64,000 bases of DNA from Cristatella mucedo (GCA_009760855.2 WPIO01000266.1:96813-160812), one strand, 5' to 3'; positions 22,828 to 34,520 are shown, counted from the stretch's first letter. Program-made: numbers and translations. Notes: generated by a model from the sequence alone, not told the origin.

Positions 22828-23819
22828 CCACCTTGATATCACGGTGCACGAGGTTTTTCGTCCCGAGGTATTCCAAAGCCGCGACCAGTGCCCGCATGAC
22901 GTGCCAAACTTCATCGCTTCTGAGCTTGGCAGCCTGGTCCAGATACATCCGAAGGCTGCTCTCGCACAGCTCCACGCGTATGTATAGCAATTGCAGATGG
23001 TCCAGGGTATCTTCAGGCATGTTCATGCTGATTGCCGTGTTCTCGCCCGGGTCTTCCGTGGTGGTAGAGAGAATGCCGAATTTCTTAAATCCATCCTCGG
23101 CAAACAGGGCGAACCTGATCAATAACACTGTCAGAATCAGGCACAGAGCAATATCTCTTGCACGAGGCCGACGACCACAGCAAGCAAGCAACAGAGGCAA
23201 TACAAGACAGCCGATATCGGAATACCATTACCCATTATCAACCAACGACTGGATGCTGCTGCCGACTCCTCCTTGGGTAGGATAATCCGTAATAAAACTG
23301 TCGAAGTACTTGACAATGTTGTAATGGGACAAGTTGGCAAGAATTATTGCCTACTTCACTGAGCTCTCACACGAGCTGTTGAAATAACAAAAGCCAGTCG
23401 ATGAAAAGGCAATTCCACCCAAGAGTACTAGCGACTGCCATCAAGTGAGCACTCAAGATTTCTTACCCTGAATTCATTACAACCTCCTTTAGAGCATACA
23501 ACGTGCCATCAATATTGTGAGTAACTTTAAAGACTTGTCCAAATCCGCCTTGTCCGAGGTTTCCAATTTCTTTGTAGTCTGCGTAAAATCTAAAAGAATC
23601 AAGCATGCCGACGTCGCACACAAAGTAATGGGCCATGACTCTCGTGAACTCAGAAGGTTTCTGGAAAGTTTCCCGGACAGTAGCACGTAAGGACAGGACT
23701 CTAAGCTTTTGGCATACGCATAAAATGATCACCTAGCACATCTCATGTAGTGCCGGCATGCGATATGAGTATGGTACTGTTCTATATTGACCATTAGTTA
23801 TTACCTATTTAGTTATGAC

Positions 23820-24800
23820 CTAATTAGACCGATATTCGATCCTAGATGTCGGAGAACTTCCTGAAATTAAATGACGATAAAACCGAACTGCTGCTCATAG
23901 GACACCCTAAGCGTGTGGCTGGATTAAAAGGCTTTGCTGTTCTAATAGGCGATGCTATTGTGCGACCTTCACCACGTGCTCGTAATCTAGGTGTCGTGTT
24001 CGACAGCTGCCTCAATTTCAAAAGCTTCATTCAGACGACTGCCTATACAGCTAGCCATCACATCCAATCCCTATCCAAGATTAGAAGCTGTCTCCCACAG
24101 TGGCTTGTAAAAAAATTAACTAGCTCTTTAGTTCTGTCTCGGCTTGATTATTGTAATTCCCTTTTGGCTGGGCTACCAAAGAAAGCTATTATGCCACTAC
24201 AGCGGGCTATGAATATGGCTGCAAGGCTGGTCTTCAAGTCCAAGCGGTTTGAGCACGTGTCACCTCTGCTGAAAGAGCTAGGATGGTTGCCGGTTGAGCA
24301 AAGGATACAGAGCAAAGTTCTTACGCTGACCCACAAGGCCCGCCACGGCTTGGCTCCTTCGTACCTAGCTGAACTGCTGCATCAGTTTCAGCCAGTTCGC
24401 GCCCTCAGGTCCTGTGTGGACAATAAATTAGCTGTCCCATTCCTCCGCTTAAAGACACTTGGTGACAGAAGCTTTAGCTCTGCAGGTCCTAGACTGTGGA
24501 ACTCGCTTCCACAATTCTCACGAAACGACAACTAATCTCCAACTGCCGACTATGGCACATCTTTTTCAGCGGTCCTGAACTGCTACTTCTATGCTACTCA
24601 CTACCTCAACTGCTCTCCTGACTCTGCTATGCTTCCCACTTTCTCTTTGTTGCGTGTGACGTCGTCTGTTGGCTACCGAATGCGTACCGAAAGCCGCTTA
24701 GGCTGTGAGTGCGCTATACAAAACTCTCCTGCGTAACACCCACGTGGTCTTTATGACTTTGTGGAGTTACTGACGGAGATACATTACATTACATTACATT
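23820..24800 (+). repeat. LINE-A 3' fragment with ATTAC tail
   Basis: 5'-truncated copy of the LINE-A at 2,947, open from 23,846 to 24,535 (MSENFLKLNDDKTELLLIGH onward), nearly identical over that length. It continues through 3' untranslated sequence to a tail of repeated ACATT units at about 24,779-24,798, which defines the family's 3' end. Its near identity to the 2,947 copy suggests recent insertion. Confidence 0.9.
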
Positions 24801-24809
24801 AGTAGCTGA

Positions 24810-25920
24810 TAATATTAATTAAACATTTGTATGGCACTATGAAGAGAACTAAATGTCTTTCTTGGTGCTGTACATGAGCTGGAATAGGAGCATGTCAGTT
24901 AAACACATCAGCTCCACAATCAGGTCTACCTACTTTCAATTGAACACTTTTGAAGCAATTTATGCTTGCTTAAGTAAAAAGACCACAGCCACGCAGGTCC
25001 ATGCTTTGGTGTCATAATGTCTGAACTTGCTAACTCACTACTCGGAGTTCCTTCAGCCTGTGCACCAAGACGGTTACTGCTAAAGAACTCTACAGCCGGG
25101 CTTGACTGTCTATTAATCACCAATTCGATGTTATGACTCTTTTCACAGACATGCACAGGCTCCATCCCATCAAGCAGATTCTCTTGCTGTGGTCTGTTGC
25201 TTGTCTCGGGCTTGTTTAGACAAGAATACCACATCTGAATGGGTTCATAGATTTGTGACATCCCGTCTCGACTTCTGTAACTCACTGCTTGCTTGCTTAC
25301 CAGCCTATGCAATCAGGCGCTTACAGCTGGTACAACACCCTGCGGCTAGGTTTTTCTGTCGTGAGCGTCATAGTTGCACATATCACCACTTCTCGCTGAC
25401 CTGCATTAGCTCCCAGTCATGCAACGCATCGACTTCAAGGTTTCGTAATTCACTTTAAGGTCCTTCCATTCTTTGGCTCAAGCCTACCTATCAGACCTAC
25501 TCCCCCATCAGGCCAAGCATCGTACCACCCGCTTTTCGGAATCTAACTGTTTAGCCATACATCGTACAAATCTTTAATATTTTGGAGACCGTGCCTTTAA
25601 TTCGTATGCTACCAAAGCATTGAACTCACTCCCAACTGACATCACAACATCCCCAAACTTGACGACATTTAAAAATCACGGTATTTAGTGGGTCCTCGTG
25701 ATTCAGATTTGTGTGCTTATGCGAACTGACACTGTATATGCTGCCACAAAATATACTTACATGTTGATACTGCCCTTGTCACCTCTAACCATGTTTTGCT
25801 TGCTGACATCGTGCATGCTCGCAGTAACTATTGGATCGTGCTCCCTTTACAGCAAATGTTGAGTGACTAGAAAAAAGATTCAGTTCTCCAAGAACACTTT
25901 ACAAATATGTCATCATTATT
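24810..25920 (+). repeat. LINE-B fragment, shared with 49,430-51,290
   Basis: Broken LINE-B RT C-terminal coding: the RACLDKNTTSEWVHRFVTSR region at about 25,210 and LACLPAYAIRRLQLVQ, then the SDLLPHQAKHRTTRF block near 25,500, ending in a degenerate (ATT)n at 25,910. Its first 120 bases and the 25,090-25,200 stretch also match 49,430-49,510 and 50,480-50,620, so it belongs to the larger duplication. Confidence 0.7.
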
Positions 25921-26600
25921 ATCCGGATAAGTGTTAAGGTGCTTGCCCCAACCAAGGTCAAGGTGAATGCATTTGATACCAGGATAGAGGTCTATTACTC
26001 ACAGGGTGCTTTAACAGTGAATCATATTTTTATTTTATTTTGATGGGCTACCAGCTAGTAATCAACAGTCTCTACAGCTTCCAGAGTGCTACAGACTGTC
26101 AAGCAAAGCACTTAGAAGCTTACCTGAGTAAAAACAAAGAGGAAGCACATTCATAGGAGATAAATTATAGCGCATTGAAAGTATGTGCTGGTTCCAACAA
26201 CGGTGCAACAAAGCGAGTTCAATGGAGAAAACTGCATGCACGGATGGACCATAACCTTTACTCCACCACTAAACGACAGCGAGGAACTATTCTTAATGAA
26301 AATGTATGCATGTACGTACGGTGCTCTCAACTCTCAATCCAGGCCACGGTTGTAAAGTTCACTGGGTGGGGGGTAATTCTCAATCGCAACCCTGCACGGG
26401 TTTTGAGAGCAGTCAAGGCTCTGGTGATGCTATATAAACGAGACCGCTGTTTAATCGACCTATCTTCACTTTATTACAACCATTGCATGTTTATACTGCT
26501 TATTCTGTGCTCTTGGCTAGCTCAGCCTTTAATCACACGAAATGACGAGACAGCAGCACAGCTATGGCAGAGCAGCAAAGTGGCTCATCAAAGTATCTGG
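25921..26600. other. Unassigned sequence with a SINE1-related head
   Basis: 25,925-26,040 carries 'gtgttaaggtgcttgccccaaccaaggtca', related to the SINE1 head, then a T-rich stretch. The rest is unassigned. A 146-codon open frame at 26,175-26,615 shows no family resemblance and I do not call it. Confidence 0.4.
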
Positions 26601-27350
26601 TCTAGAGGATCCTAGATGAGTTACGATATATGATTTAGTCTGTATGATAGCCTAGTTCGAAAGATGTTGAAGGAAATATAGTTTGAGTTTTGAAGTGAGT
26701 TGTGGTGCTCGCCCCAACTAGGTCAAGGTGAAGGCATTTGATGCCCAGGCAAGATTAATTTCTCACAGGGTACTATAACCATGAATTGTAATTTTATTTT
26801 ATTTTATTTTGATAGGCTACCAACTTGTCCTCAGCAGTAACTCCAGCTTATAGAATGCAACTGAAGGCCAGAATAGTCGACAAAACAGCTCTTTCGATGA
26901 CGGCAGATAAGACTAGCATGGAACAGTGATTTGAAGCAATGAGCAGAACCACTGCCGACTTTACTAGGCTAGTACATCATCAAGCAAGGGTCCATTCGTT
27001 GGACTTGCACTCACAGCATGAGGAAAAGTATCTGAGCAACCGCACTAAGCACATTTAACTATCACAGGTCATGTGAGCTTACCTGTCTCCATGACGACCG
27101 GCAAGCATTTCTCTGGCAGCTGTGATAGACAACATATTGCTATTCATGGTAGATGCGGTTCGCGATGACGTGGTAGACGACATGCCACTCATGTGTGTAG
27201 ATGTGGTTCGCGTGATACCCAAAGACGACGTACTACGAATGAAATGACACCCTTCGCACAAAAACTCTAACAAGTTCCGGCGTAATCACCCCGATGAGCA
27301 AGCTCGAAAATCACAAGCCAATGCAGATATCTACACTGCACGTGCCTCAT
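26600..27350. repeat. Duplicated block, partner of 51,525-52,350
   Basis: Same order and orientation as 51,525-52,350, including 'catgatttagtc', 'gagatgttgaagga', 'ggcatttgatg', 'tagtcgacaaaa', 'catcaagcaagggtccattcgttggact' and the exon described next. Many substitutions separate the two, so the duplication is not recent. Confidence 0.8.
27083..27273 (-). other. Candidate upstream exon of kinase copy 1
   Basis: On the minus strand a Ser/Thr-rich frame ends in ITAAREMLAGRHGDR immediately before a strong donor (ACAG/GTAAGC, exon end 27,083). The partner block at 52,074-52,260 keeps SAREMLAGLHGD and the same donor, although with an in-frame stop. Each lies 3-4 kb upstream of a kinase copy in the same orientation, so it may be an N-terminal exon of that gene. 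The acceptor is not resolved and a direct join to exon A is not shown to be in frame. Confidence 0.4.
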
Positions 27351-29830
27351 CTCTTTCTAGGCATTTTAAAGATGCTGCAAAAGAAAGCATGACCAAATAA
27401 TTAGTGATACCATTTGCAATTTCGTCAAGCCAACCTTTGTTAGATGTGACATGCACAGGGTCATCATTTAGAAATCGTTAGTAGCAGGATCAGTGTCGGC
27501 ACACATAAGCACACACAGGGCGAATCACAGGGACCCACTACATGCTGTAATAAACAGACGCATTGTAAGCTTCTTTTTAAGTATCGTCATGTCAGGGGAT
27601 GTCGTAACGTCAGTCGTGAGTGAGTTCTAAGCTTTGGGAACATACAAACTACCGACAAGGTTTCCAAAGGATTTGAGGTTCGAACGAGGTATAAATATAC
27701 GATTTGTTTCCGAAAGGCGAGTGGCACGATGGTGGATGAGTATATCTTATAGGTAGGCTGGAGCCAAAGAATAAAGGGTCCTAAAAGTGAGCGACACAAC
27801 CTTACAGTCTCGGACCGGCAGAGCTAAAGCTTCTGTCACCAACAGTCTTTCAGCAGAGGAATGGAACAGCTAATTTATTGTCAATACAGGACCTGAGGCA
27901 CGAGGAAGCTGAAACGGGTGCAGCAGTTCAGCTAGGTAGGGAGGAGCCAAGCCACGGCGGGCCTTTAGTAACAGTGTAAGAACTTTGCTCTGTGTCCGTT
28001 GATCAACCGGCATCCATCCTTGCTCTTTTAGCAAAGGAGACACGTGGTGTAACCACTGGAACTTGAAAACTAGCCTTGCAGCCATATTCATAGCTATTTG
28101 CAGTGGCCTAGTTGCATTTTTTTGTAGCCCAGCCAAAAGAGAAAAAAAGAACGAAAGAGTTAGCTAACTTTTTTGCAAGCCACTGTGGACGACTGCTATT
28201 AATCTTAGATACGGATCGGACGTGATGACTAGCTGTGGCAGCAGTCTTCTGAATGAAGCCTTTAAAATTAAGGCAGCTGTCGAAAACAACACCTAAATTT
28301 CGAGCGCGTGGGGATGGTCGCACAACAGAGTCGCCTATTAGAAGATCAAAGCCTTTTAATCCAGCCGCACGCTTACGGTGTAATATGAGCAGCAGTTCGG
28401 TTTCATCGTCATTTAGTTTCAAGAAGTTTTCCGACATCCACGATCGAATGTCGGCAAGCCAAGTTTTCAGTTTATCAATTGCTGCAGAAGGTTCCGACGG
28501 TTTAAATGACAAATACAGCTGAATATGGTCAGCATAGCAGTGCTATGGTATTCCATGGGCCTGATTGCACATGCCAGTAGACCAGCAAGCAGTAAGCTAT
28601 AGAAGTCAAGACAGGATATCACAAATGCATGGACCAACTTAGATATGGTATCCCTATCTAAACAAGCCCGAATTTTAGCAATGCCATGTTGCTGAAGCAG
28701 GCTGACTTGATTGTGGAACTGATGTGATCGTCTAACGAATAGCCCCATTGAAACATGACACAAAGATTTCGTGCCGATTCAACAGAAGATTTGCTGGCAG
28801 AGCCGACGTTGAGCGTTAACCTCTTTAATTTCGGAATCACACTTGGTTTGCCCAAAACAAGTAAGTTAGTTTTATCATCATTATATTTAGGAAAGTTTTG
28901 CTGCCATCCGGGTGCAGATGTCATCAATAATGCAGCAAGGAAATTGAGAGAATTCGAATTGCTCAAAGGCTGGAAGGAATCAAAGCAAAGGTACAACTGA
29001 GTGTGAAACAACCAAGAAGTGAAAACCTAGATTGTGCTTGGCCATGACATCAGCAAGAGGGAGAGCATAAACCGCGAAAAGAACCGGACCAAGCACGTCC
29101 CCTAAGGTACCCCATATTTCACAGCTACATCGGATGATCTTTGTCAATTCACGTCGATACTCTGGAGTCTCCCACTGAGATATGACCTGAACCATTGCAG
29201 AGCAGTGCCAGTGATGCCCAGGCGACATGAGAGGCGCTCTAGAAGAACTTTGTGATCGATAGTTTCAAAAGCTGCCGCTAAAGATCGAGCAAAACAAGCA
29301 GAGACACCCTACCCACGTCTGCATTCCTAAGTAGGTCGCTGTATCCCTAAGCAATGCTGACACAGTGGACTGATTAGCTCTAAAGGCACACTGGAACTTA
29401 CTAGCAAGGTTAGAAGTTTCAATTTATGAGTTCAGTTGGTCTGCCACGACTCGTTCCAGTGTCTTAGATAGGAATGGTAGAAGGGAGACTGGGCGGTAGT
29501 TGCTCAAGCTCTCTTGGTCTAATGTCACTTTCTTGAGTAGTGACCTGACTTCAGCCTTTTTAAAAATTACTGGGACATGACCTGAGGCCAATGACACATT
29601 TATGACGTTTGTTATGCATGGCTGCAGTAGGTGAATGCATCGTAGAAGCAGGACAGTGGGATCAGGGACCAGAGATGTAGTTGTCTTTTTGATTGGGATA
29701 ATAACTCTGAGACATCTAGACATCTGAATGGAGACATTGATGTGCTGCAATGAATTGAGGGACCAGATTCCAGGGAGGATGCAGCCATCTTAGGGCTGTA
29801 CTTCCTGATCTTGTCTATTCCGTTTAAAAA
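27350..29830 (-). repeat. LINE-B copy on the minus strand, interrupted by LINE-A
   Basis: From 29,750 downward: AEVRSLLKKVTLDQESLSNY, RPVSLLPFLSKTLERVVADQ, then in other frames GDVLGPVLFAVYALPLADVM, NFPKYNDDKTNLLVLGKPS and RACLDRDTISKLVHAFVIS. At about 28,545 it is cut by LINE-A and resumes near 27,800 with the C-terminal region and 3' end down to about 27,350. Many stops and frameshifts. Confidence 0.8.
27815..28545 (-). repeat. LINE-A fragment nested in LINE-B
   Basis: Minus-strand LINE-A coding (ADIRSWMSENFLKLNDDETE, RARNLGVVFDSCLNFKGFIQ, NMAARLVFK, LAPPYLAELLHPFQ) with a frameshift near 28,120. LINE-B sequence lies on both sides, so LINE-A jumped into LINE-B. Confidence 0.8.
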
Positions 29831-29849
29831 TAAATAAATTAAATAAATA

Positions 29850-29995
29850 CACAATTCATTTGTATAGCACCCCAAGAGAACTTAATCTCTACTCAGGCAC
29901 TTCACAAATGCCTCGGGGCTCGAGCCCACGACCTCAGCCAGGCCTTGATCGGGGCGAGCACATTAACCGCTGGACCAAACCAGCTCAGAAGCTAG
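29850..29995 (-). repeat. SINE1 copy
   Basis: Clean minus-strand copy: A-box-like 'gctggtttggtccagcggttaa', GGGCTCGAGCCCCG B box and LINE-B-like tail 'agagattaagttctcttgggg', next to AATAAATAAATT. Confidence 0.85.
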
Positions 29996-30304
29996 ATAGA
30001 GTACCTTTCACAATATCAAGTGGTCACCCTAAATGATTCTATAAATCACAAGCAGGCGTAGTGTGGGCCTGAGGTTCGGGGCTAATTATTTGACTGTGCA
30101 AGAAGCAAAGATACTGCTGTAGGCCACTGGCAAGGTAGCACACAAGTACTGCGGCTGCAAGTGGTGCTGATAGCCGTAAAGGCTCTTATGTTGCTTTACA
30201 AAAAAGGCTGTTGAATGAGCTAGTATTTTTTGCAGTGGCACACAGCACGTGCCTCTTCAGCAAGGCAGCGGCCTGTGCATACTAAATGTACCGCTAACGT
30301 TAAA

Positions 30305-30480
30305 TGAACGTCCCTTTTCCATTTTGCTGGAATTGCACACCTGAGCAATGTCAATGCATGTTTTTAACCAGGAATCAAACTCACCTGCGACCCCAAATCT
30401 CTTATCGTGTGCTTTTGCCTGCTTTTCTAGTACTCTTGTGATTTTGCACGCTTGCCGAAGCATGCCGTTTTGGGTTGTCA
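30305..30480 (-). other. Candidate exon, minus strand
   Basis: On the minus strand TTQNGMLRQACKITRVLEKQ and following Lys-rich helix residues run to ..FGVA before a good donor (GCAG/GTGAGT, exon end near 30,389). An acceptor-like CCAATAG lies just upstream. No family was recognised. It could belong to the gene that contains kinase copy 1. Confidence 0.3.
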
Positions 30481-30489
30481 ATAACTATT

Positions 30490-31050
30490 GGTTATTGCCT
30501 ATATTGCAGTGAGTTGCGAAGTACATGAATGGAGATTCGATTCTTGTAGCGTGCTACACACAAACAGCGTTATCTTTGCTCGTTATTACTTCTAAAAATC
30601 AGCTGCTGACTGAAGGACAGTGAAAGCGAATAAATGGTAAACAGACAGACTGCTGACCTTTTTACCCAGAGCAAGAGTGGCTAACGTTTGCAAGGAGCCG
30701 TCTCTATGAACCATAATTCTTACCGTTCGAAATGCTCACCTACTGAGATAGCCAGAAAGTATAAGCAACTACACATTCAGCTTTCTGTCGGTCATGTAGC
30801 CTGCATCACTACTGCCAGTCGGCAGTCGGTTTCGGACAGAAAAGCAGTGCCAGACGGCCTGGTTGAACTTTTTCTGTTTAAACTATGGAAGGCTAGACTA
30901 GACTACCAATCGGACGTGTCTTCTTTTGTCTGCGATGACTGGACCGAAGGACAACTGGGTTTTTTGAAACCTACAAGGCCGAGTCTGCTTTAATGGGATG
31001 CACTTAGCAAGAAATAAAGCAGTCCGATACTAAGAAATAGGGCTACAGCA
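30490..31050. other. Unassigned sequence
   Basis: A 101-codon plus-strand frame at 30,688-30,993 has no recognisable family and no coding support beyond length. Nothing else is seen. Confidence 0.35.
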
Positions 31051-32580
31051 GCGTCAGCCCGGCCAAGATGAGCCTTGCCGGCGAGCGTGCAGCCCTTTCT
31101 ACCGTCCCAATTACAAGGAGCGAAAGAGCTCCCTCTGGCGGTGTGGCCCTGCGGACGAGTGACGGGAACACGACCGGAAAGCCGGTTGTGTAAACGCGCT
31201 TATGGACACCAAAGAACGCGTGATAAGCTTCGCCAAAGTAAGTCACTCACGCACTTTTTCCGCCTAGGCAGCCCGTTACTAGCTTGCCCCTTGCATGCCT
31301 CTTTACGATTGTAGAAATCCGCCGAAGAGAGACAACGCCAGCTGGATCGTTGAGCTCCAGCAAAGGTTTTAGAAAGTTACACTACTTCACAAAGTCTCAG
31401 TACCAGATGCCGTCACGCTGCTGCGGTTGTAGTATTTTCAATCAACGTGTAGTGGCCTTTAGCTCTAGGAGGATGACGCGGTCGACGGCCGGACTGGTCG
31501 CAACAAGCGCCAGTGTTAATTGATGAGAGGGGGGCAAGGAAAACCCGGTCGGCAAATGCCACGAGTCCCGAAAAGTGTACATCTCAGGTTTCGAAAAAGC
31601 TTTCATCTGCACGATGCAGACCAAAAATGTCCAGACTTTATAAAACCGAATTTGCTGAGCGCACGATCTCATAGAAATTTACTTGTGAAATTTGTACCCT
31701 GACTAGATTCGGTTGGCTGTGACAGGACGGCTGTAACTTGGTAAGGCTCACCGGCTACGCCGGGGACGGACCTACGGGTATGGCCAAACGTGCGGTGACG
31801 AGGGGTCACCGGGGCTCTTGGGTAGGAGAAGTTGGCCGAGTAAGTCGTGGTGTTGGAGGCTACCGGTCTCGCCGAGTTAAGCACCTGGACGGGTGCAGGC
31901 GCGCTCCGGCGATGCGGCGGCGAACGCAAGGCGACGAGTACCCAAGGCCTGAGCGGAGCTGGCTAGCACGCTCGTTGTTGTGACTTGTAAATTCCGCGCT
32001 CCCGTGTAGCGTGTTCATGGCCACCGGGGTGAGTTGGCGTCTTTCGGCGGAAGCTCGCGACTGCGGTAGACGTCGAGTCCGACTAGCCAAGCAGTTACGC
32101 AGCTAGCCGGACCTTTTACGACGTACGCTCGCGCCGCTGGAACGGAGTCGATACGACGGCGGGACTGAGGAAGCCGACTGACCAACAAATATAGGGGTCA
32201 TCCTCAGCTTAGCGCTCGGAAGGTTGACGAGCGTGTATGCCGTGCAGCATGAACCGATAGTGCACAAAGTCGCTGACCTCTGTACAAGATGTAATTGAAC
32301 TCGCGAGGCTCTTCTCTACGCGAGTAGTACACGCGCGCGAGACGGAGACGGACGACAGAGGGAGCTACGCACTAGCAGGGCGGGAAAAGTTCACATGACC
32401 GAGTGGCCATTCACTCATGCCTCCAACCAATCAGCGGTGAGGATCCGGCTGCAGAGGCGTTGTGCACTCCCGCCCTGCCGGGCTAGCGTGGGGCAGCATG
32501 GTGGCGATGCTACGCCCACATTAAAGTGTTTTTTCACGCTTGCTGCTTCATCTTGCGCCCCTATAGTGTACTTTGTATAG
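31050..32580. promoter_or_regulatory. CpG-rich block, possible promoter, with a candidate first exon
   Basis: GC- and CpG-rich like the start of the window. An ATG at 31,202 opens a 12-codon frame (MDTKERVISFAK) that ends directly at a consensus donor AAA/GTAAGT (31,237/31,238), a plausible first coding exon on the plus strand. A CCAAT box stands at about 32,426. No downstream exon was matched. Confidence 0.35.
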
Positions 32581-32837
32581 GACCCTCCCTGTAGACTTGT
32601 TTAGTTCCCCTGTTTTTGTTGGCGCATGCGATATTATTAAGAGGTCTAACCTGACGGCCGCTCGCCTTTGCCTAGCTCAGCGGCTTGGCGAACGGCGGCT
32701 TGGCCTGAGCGCGGCCACGCTTGGTGGGAATTAGCCTCTGACCTCTGGAGCTCGGCTACGCAATTATGCAACCAGGACCTCGTTTGGCCAACGACAACCC
32801 CTCATCAAATGCTTTCATCTCAAAACCGCCCTGCTTG

Positions 32838-34148
32838 TGTAACGCCGAAGGCTCGGCGGGGTAGGTTTGACCTGCCGCTTACCTAGCGGCGTAACCTAGC
32901 GCCTACTGCCGTTCGTTGCGCGCCTACGCGCAATAAGCTGGCCGCCGCGAAACGAGCGTTTCTGGCGCTGACCTGCTTACCGTTACTAAAGGGGGGTCGT
33001 GAGTCCGCGGCGTGAATTGGTAGCGAGACACACAAATTGGGGATTTTACTGAACTTTATTCGCAAGCGCACAAAGTCGCTGCGCGTCTAGTTAAGCTTTA
33101 TCTCCACACTCCTCGCACGTTCTCAACTGCACTAACACTCTTGCGGAGGGAATACTCCTTTACATTGAGCGCGAACCGGAGCCTAAACCCTAACCGGAGA
33201 ACTAGGAATCCGTTCCCACCTGTGCCGAGGGAATACCCCAAACACGCCAAATTAAACACTCTTGCGGAGGGAATACTTCTCCACCCTGAAGCGCGAACCG
33301 GAGCCTAAACCCTACCCGGAGAACTAGAACTCGGTTTCCATCAGTGCGACAGGAATACTCCACACACGCTAACTCAAGCACTCCTGCGGAGGAAATACTT
33401 CTCCACACTGAAGCGCGACCCAGAGGCTAAACCCTAACTGGGGAACTAGGGCTCCACACACGCCAACTACGCCTAGCTCGCACCGGCAAATCCCTATGCC
33501 GAGACCACGTGCTAGCGTGCACACACACGATACAAAAGAAACACAAAATGCCAGCTCGGGCGCGATACGACCGTATTCGGTGGAGTTCCACCGAATCCTC
33601 CTAGCCCTGTCTTGTCCTGTTCCGTCAATTGCCGGCCAACAGCCCACCCTCCTACCTCGCTTTCAGAGAAACGAGTGTGACGGAGTCGAAGCCGGACCAA
33701 AGACAAAAGACCGTAAGACCAAGAGCGAGCGTCGCTCGACTCTTAAATACCTAGCTGAAACAATGGGGAAAGAGCTTAGTGGTATTGGGCCCGGACACCT
33801 TGGCCCATTACGGAAAGGAATTACTACCGTCCCCAGGCCACTGGAAGGGTACCTCTGTCCAGCTTGAATGGCGAATGGGTTCCAGACGATTCTTTCTTGG
33901 AAAGAGGGAAGGCGGGGGTTGACAGGCCAGCCATCATCTATCAGCAGCTTCCGCGGGTATCGGACCAATTCTAAAGGCCGAATCGCCGCCGCTCGTCTCA
34001 GAACTTCCTGGCTTGCTCTTAAGCGCTTCCTCTCTAACCGCACTGACGCTCCTCTCTGGCTCACTGCTCCAGGACAAAAGAGCTCTAGTCCGCCGCCGAA
34101 CAGCTATTGTTCGCGCTAAAATTCAGTCAAGGCCAGCAGGGCGCTACA
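32838..34148 (-). mobile_element. Solo LTR with 4-bp target duplication
   Basis: On the minus strand it runs TGTAGCGCC to GCGTTACA (canonical TG..CA ends) and is flanked by CTTG on both sides (32,834-32,837 and 34,149-34,152), a target duplication of the size usual for Ty3/Gypsy elements. A TATTTAAG box (about 33,743-33,750) and AATAAA (33,055-33,060), both on the minus strand, fit U3-R-U5 order. Three diverged 110-125 bp tandem units at about 33,125-33,450 lie between them. No internal region adjoins, so it is a solo LTR left by recombination. Confidence 0.88.
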
Positions 34149-34204
34149 CTTGTCTTTATTGTTATTCGATATCACGTAAGCCCAAACATTAACGTAGTGA
34201 AAAT

Positions 34205-34520
34205 ACCGATCGTCTAAATCTATGTGCAAGATGAACTGCAAAAAGCCGCCGTACAGCCGACGGTGGCAGCGTGGGCAGACCGGTCCCTATGCCGGATCAA
34301 ACTTGTTGATTGTACTCAGAGCTATCATTTGTGCGCTCAGATGCACAATTATTATTATCATGTGTTGTGGAATCCTCAATTCCAATCAAAAGTTAAAATA
34401 TGCTATTTGTGTGAATTGGAACCGCGTGTATTGGCAAAGACTTCCGTTCGACCTTCGCCTCGTTCCAGGCTCCGTCTTCCGGGATGGCAGGCAGCACTTG
34501 CCGTGGCCTGAGTTGACCAC
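34205..34520 (+). repeat. Repeat family C, copy 1
   Basis: About 315 bp, shared with 35,280-35,570 (inverted) and 44,845-45,640 (split). Blocks include 'gcaagatgaa', 'cagccgac/tgg', 'gatcaaacttgt(t/c)gat', 'aattggaaccg' and 'ttccgttcgacc'. No coding or terminal signature was identified. An open frame in it is not convincing. Confidence 0.65.

Larger units (their letters stand above)
20283..23705 (-). pseudogene. eIF2alpha-kinase-like gene, copy 1 (HRI/PKR type)
   Basis: Exons on the minus strand: A about 23,705-23,467; B 23,375-23,232; C 23,114-22,832; D 22,245-22,096; E 21,866-21,720; G 20,441-20,283. Borders are GT..AG and phases agree throughout. A has the Gly loop (LGQGGFGQVFKV) and LYALKEV lysine. 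B has NLSHYNIVKYFDSF. C has LQLLYIRVELCESSLRMYL and HRDIK. D has GNVLLLK, LGDFGLVQ and YQSPEQ. E has YSLGLTLLEMLV. G has MLHPDKQLRTKLAKV and a short helical tail. The order and the acidic insert in C fit eIF2alpha kinases, nearest to HRI (EIF2AK1) or PKR by eye. In exon B the codon for the alphaC glutamate is TAG (23,351-23,353), where copies 2 and 3 read GAG or GAA. All else is open. I call it a pseudogene, but an error or an alternative splice site is possible. Upstream coding exons are uncertain. Confidence 0.78.

Noticed and set aside
26175-26615. A 146-codon frame
   Set aside because: No family resemblance, no splice or promoter context, and the partner duplicated region does not preserve it.
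33180-33200. TTAGGG-like telomere repeats (ctaaaccctaacc)
   Set aside because: The motif occurs singly inside each 110-125 bp LTR tandem unit and is not a TTAGGG array.
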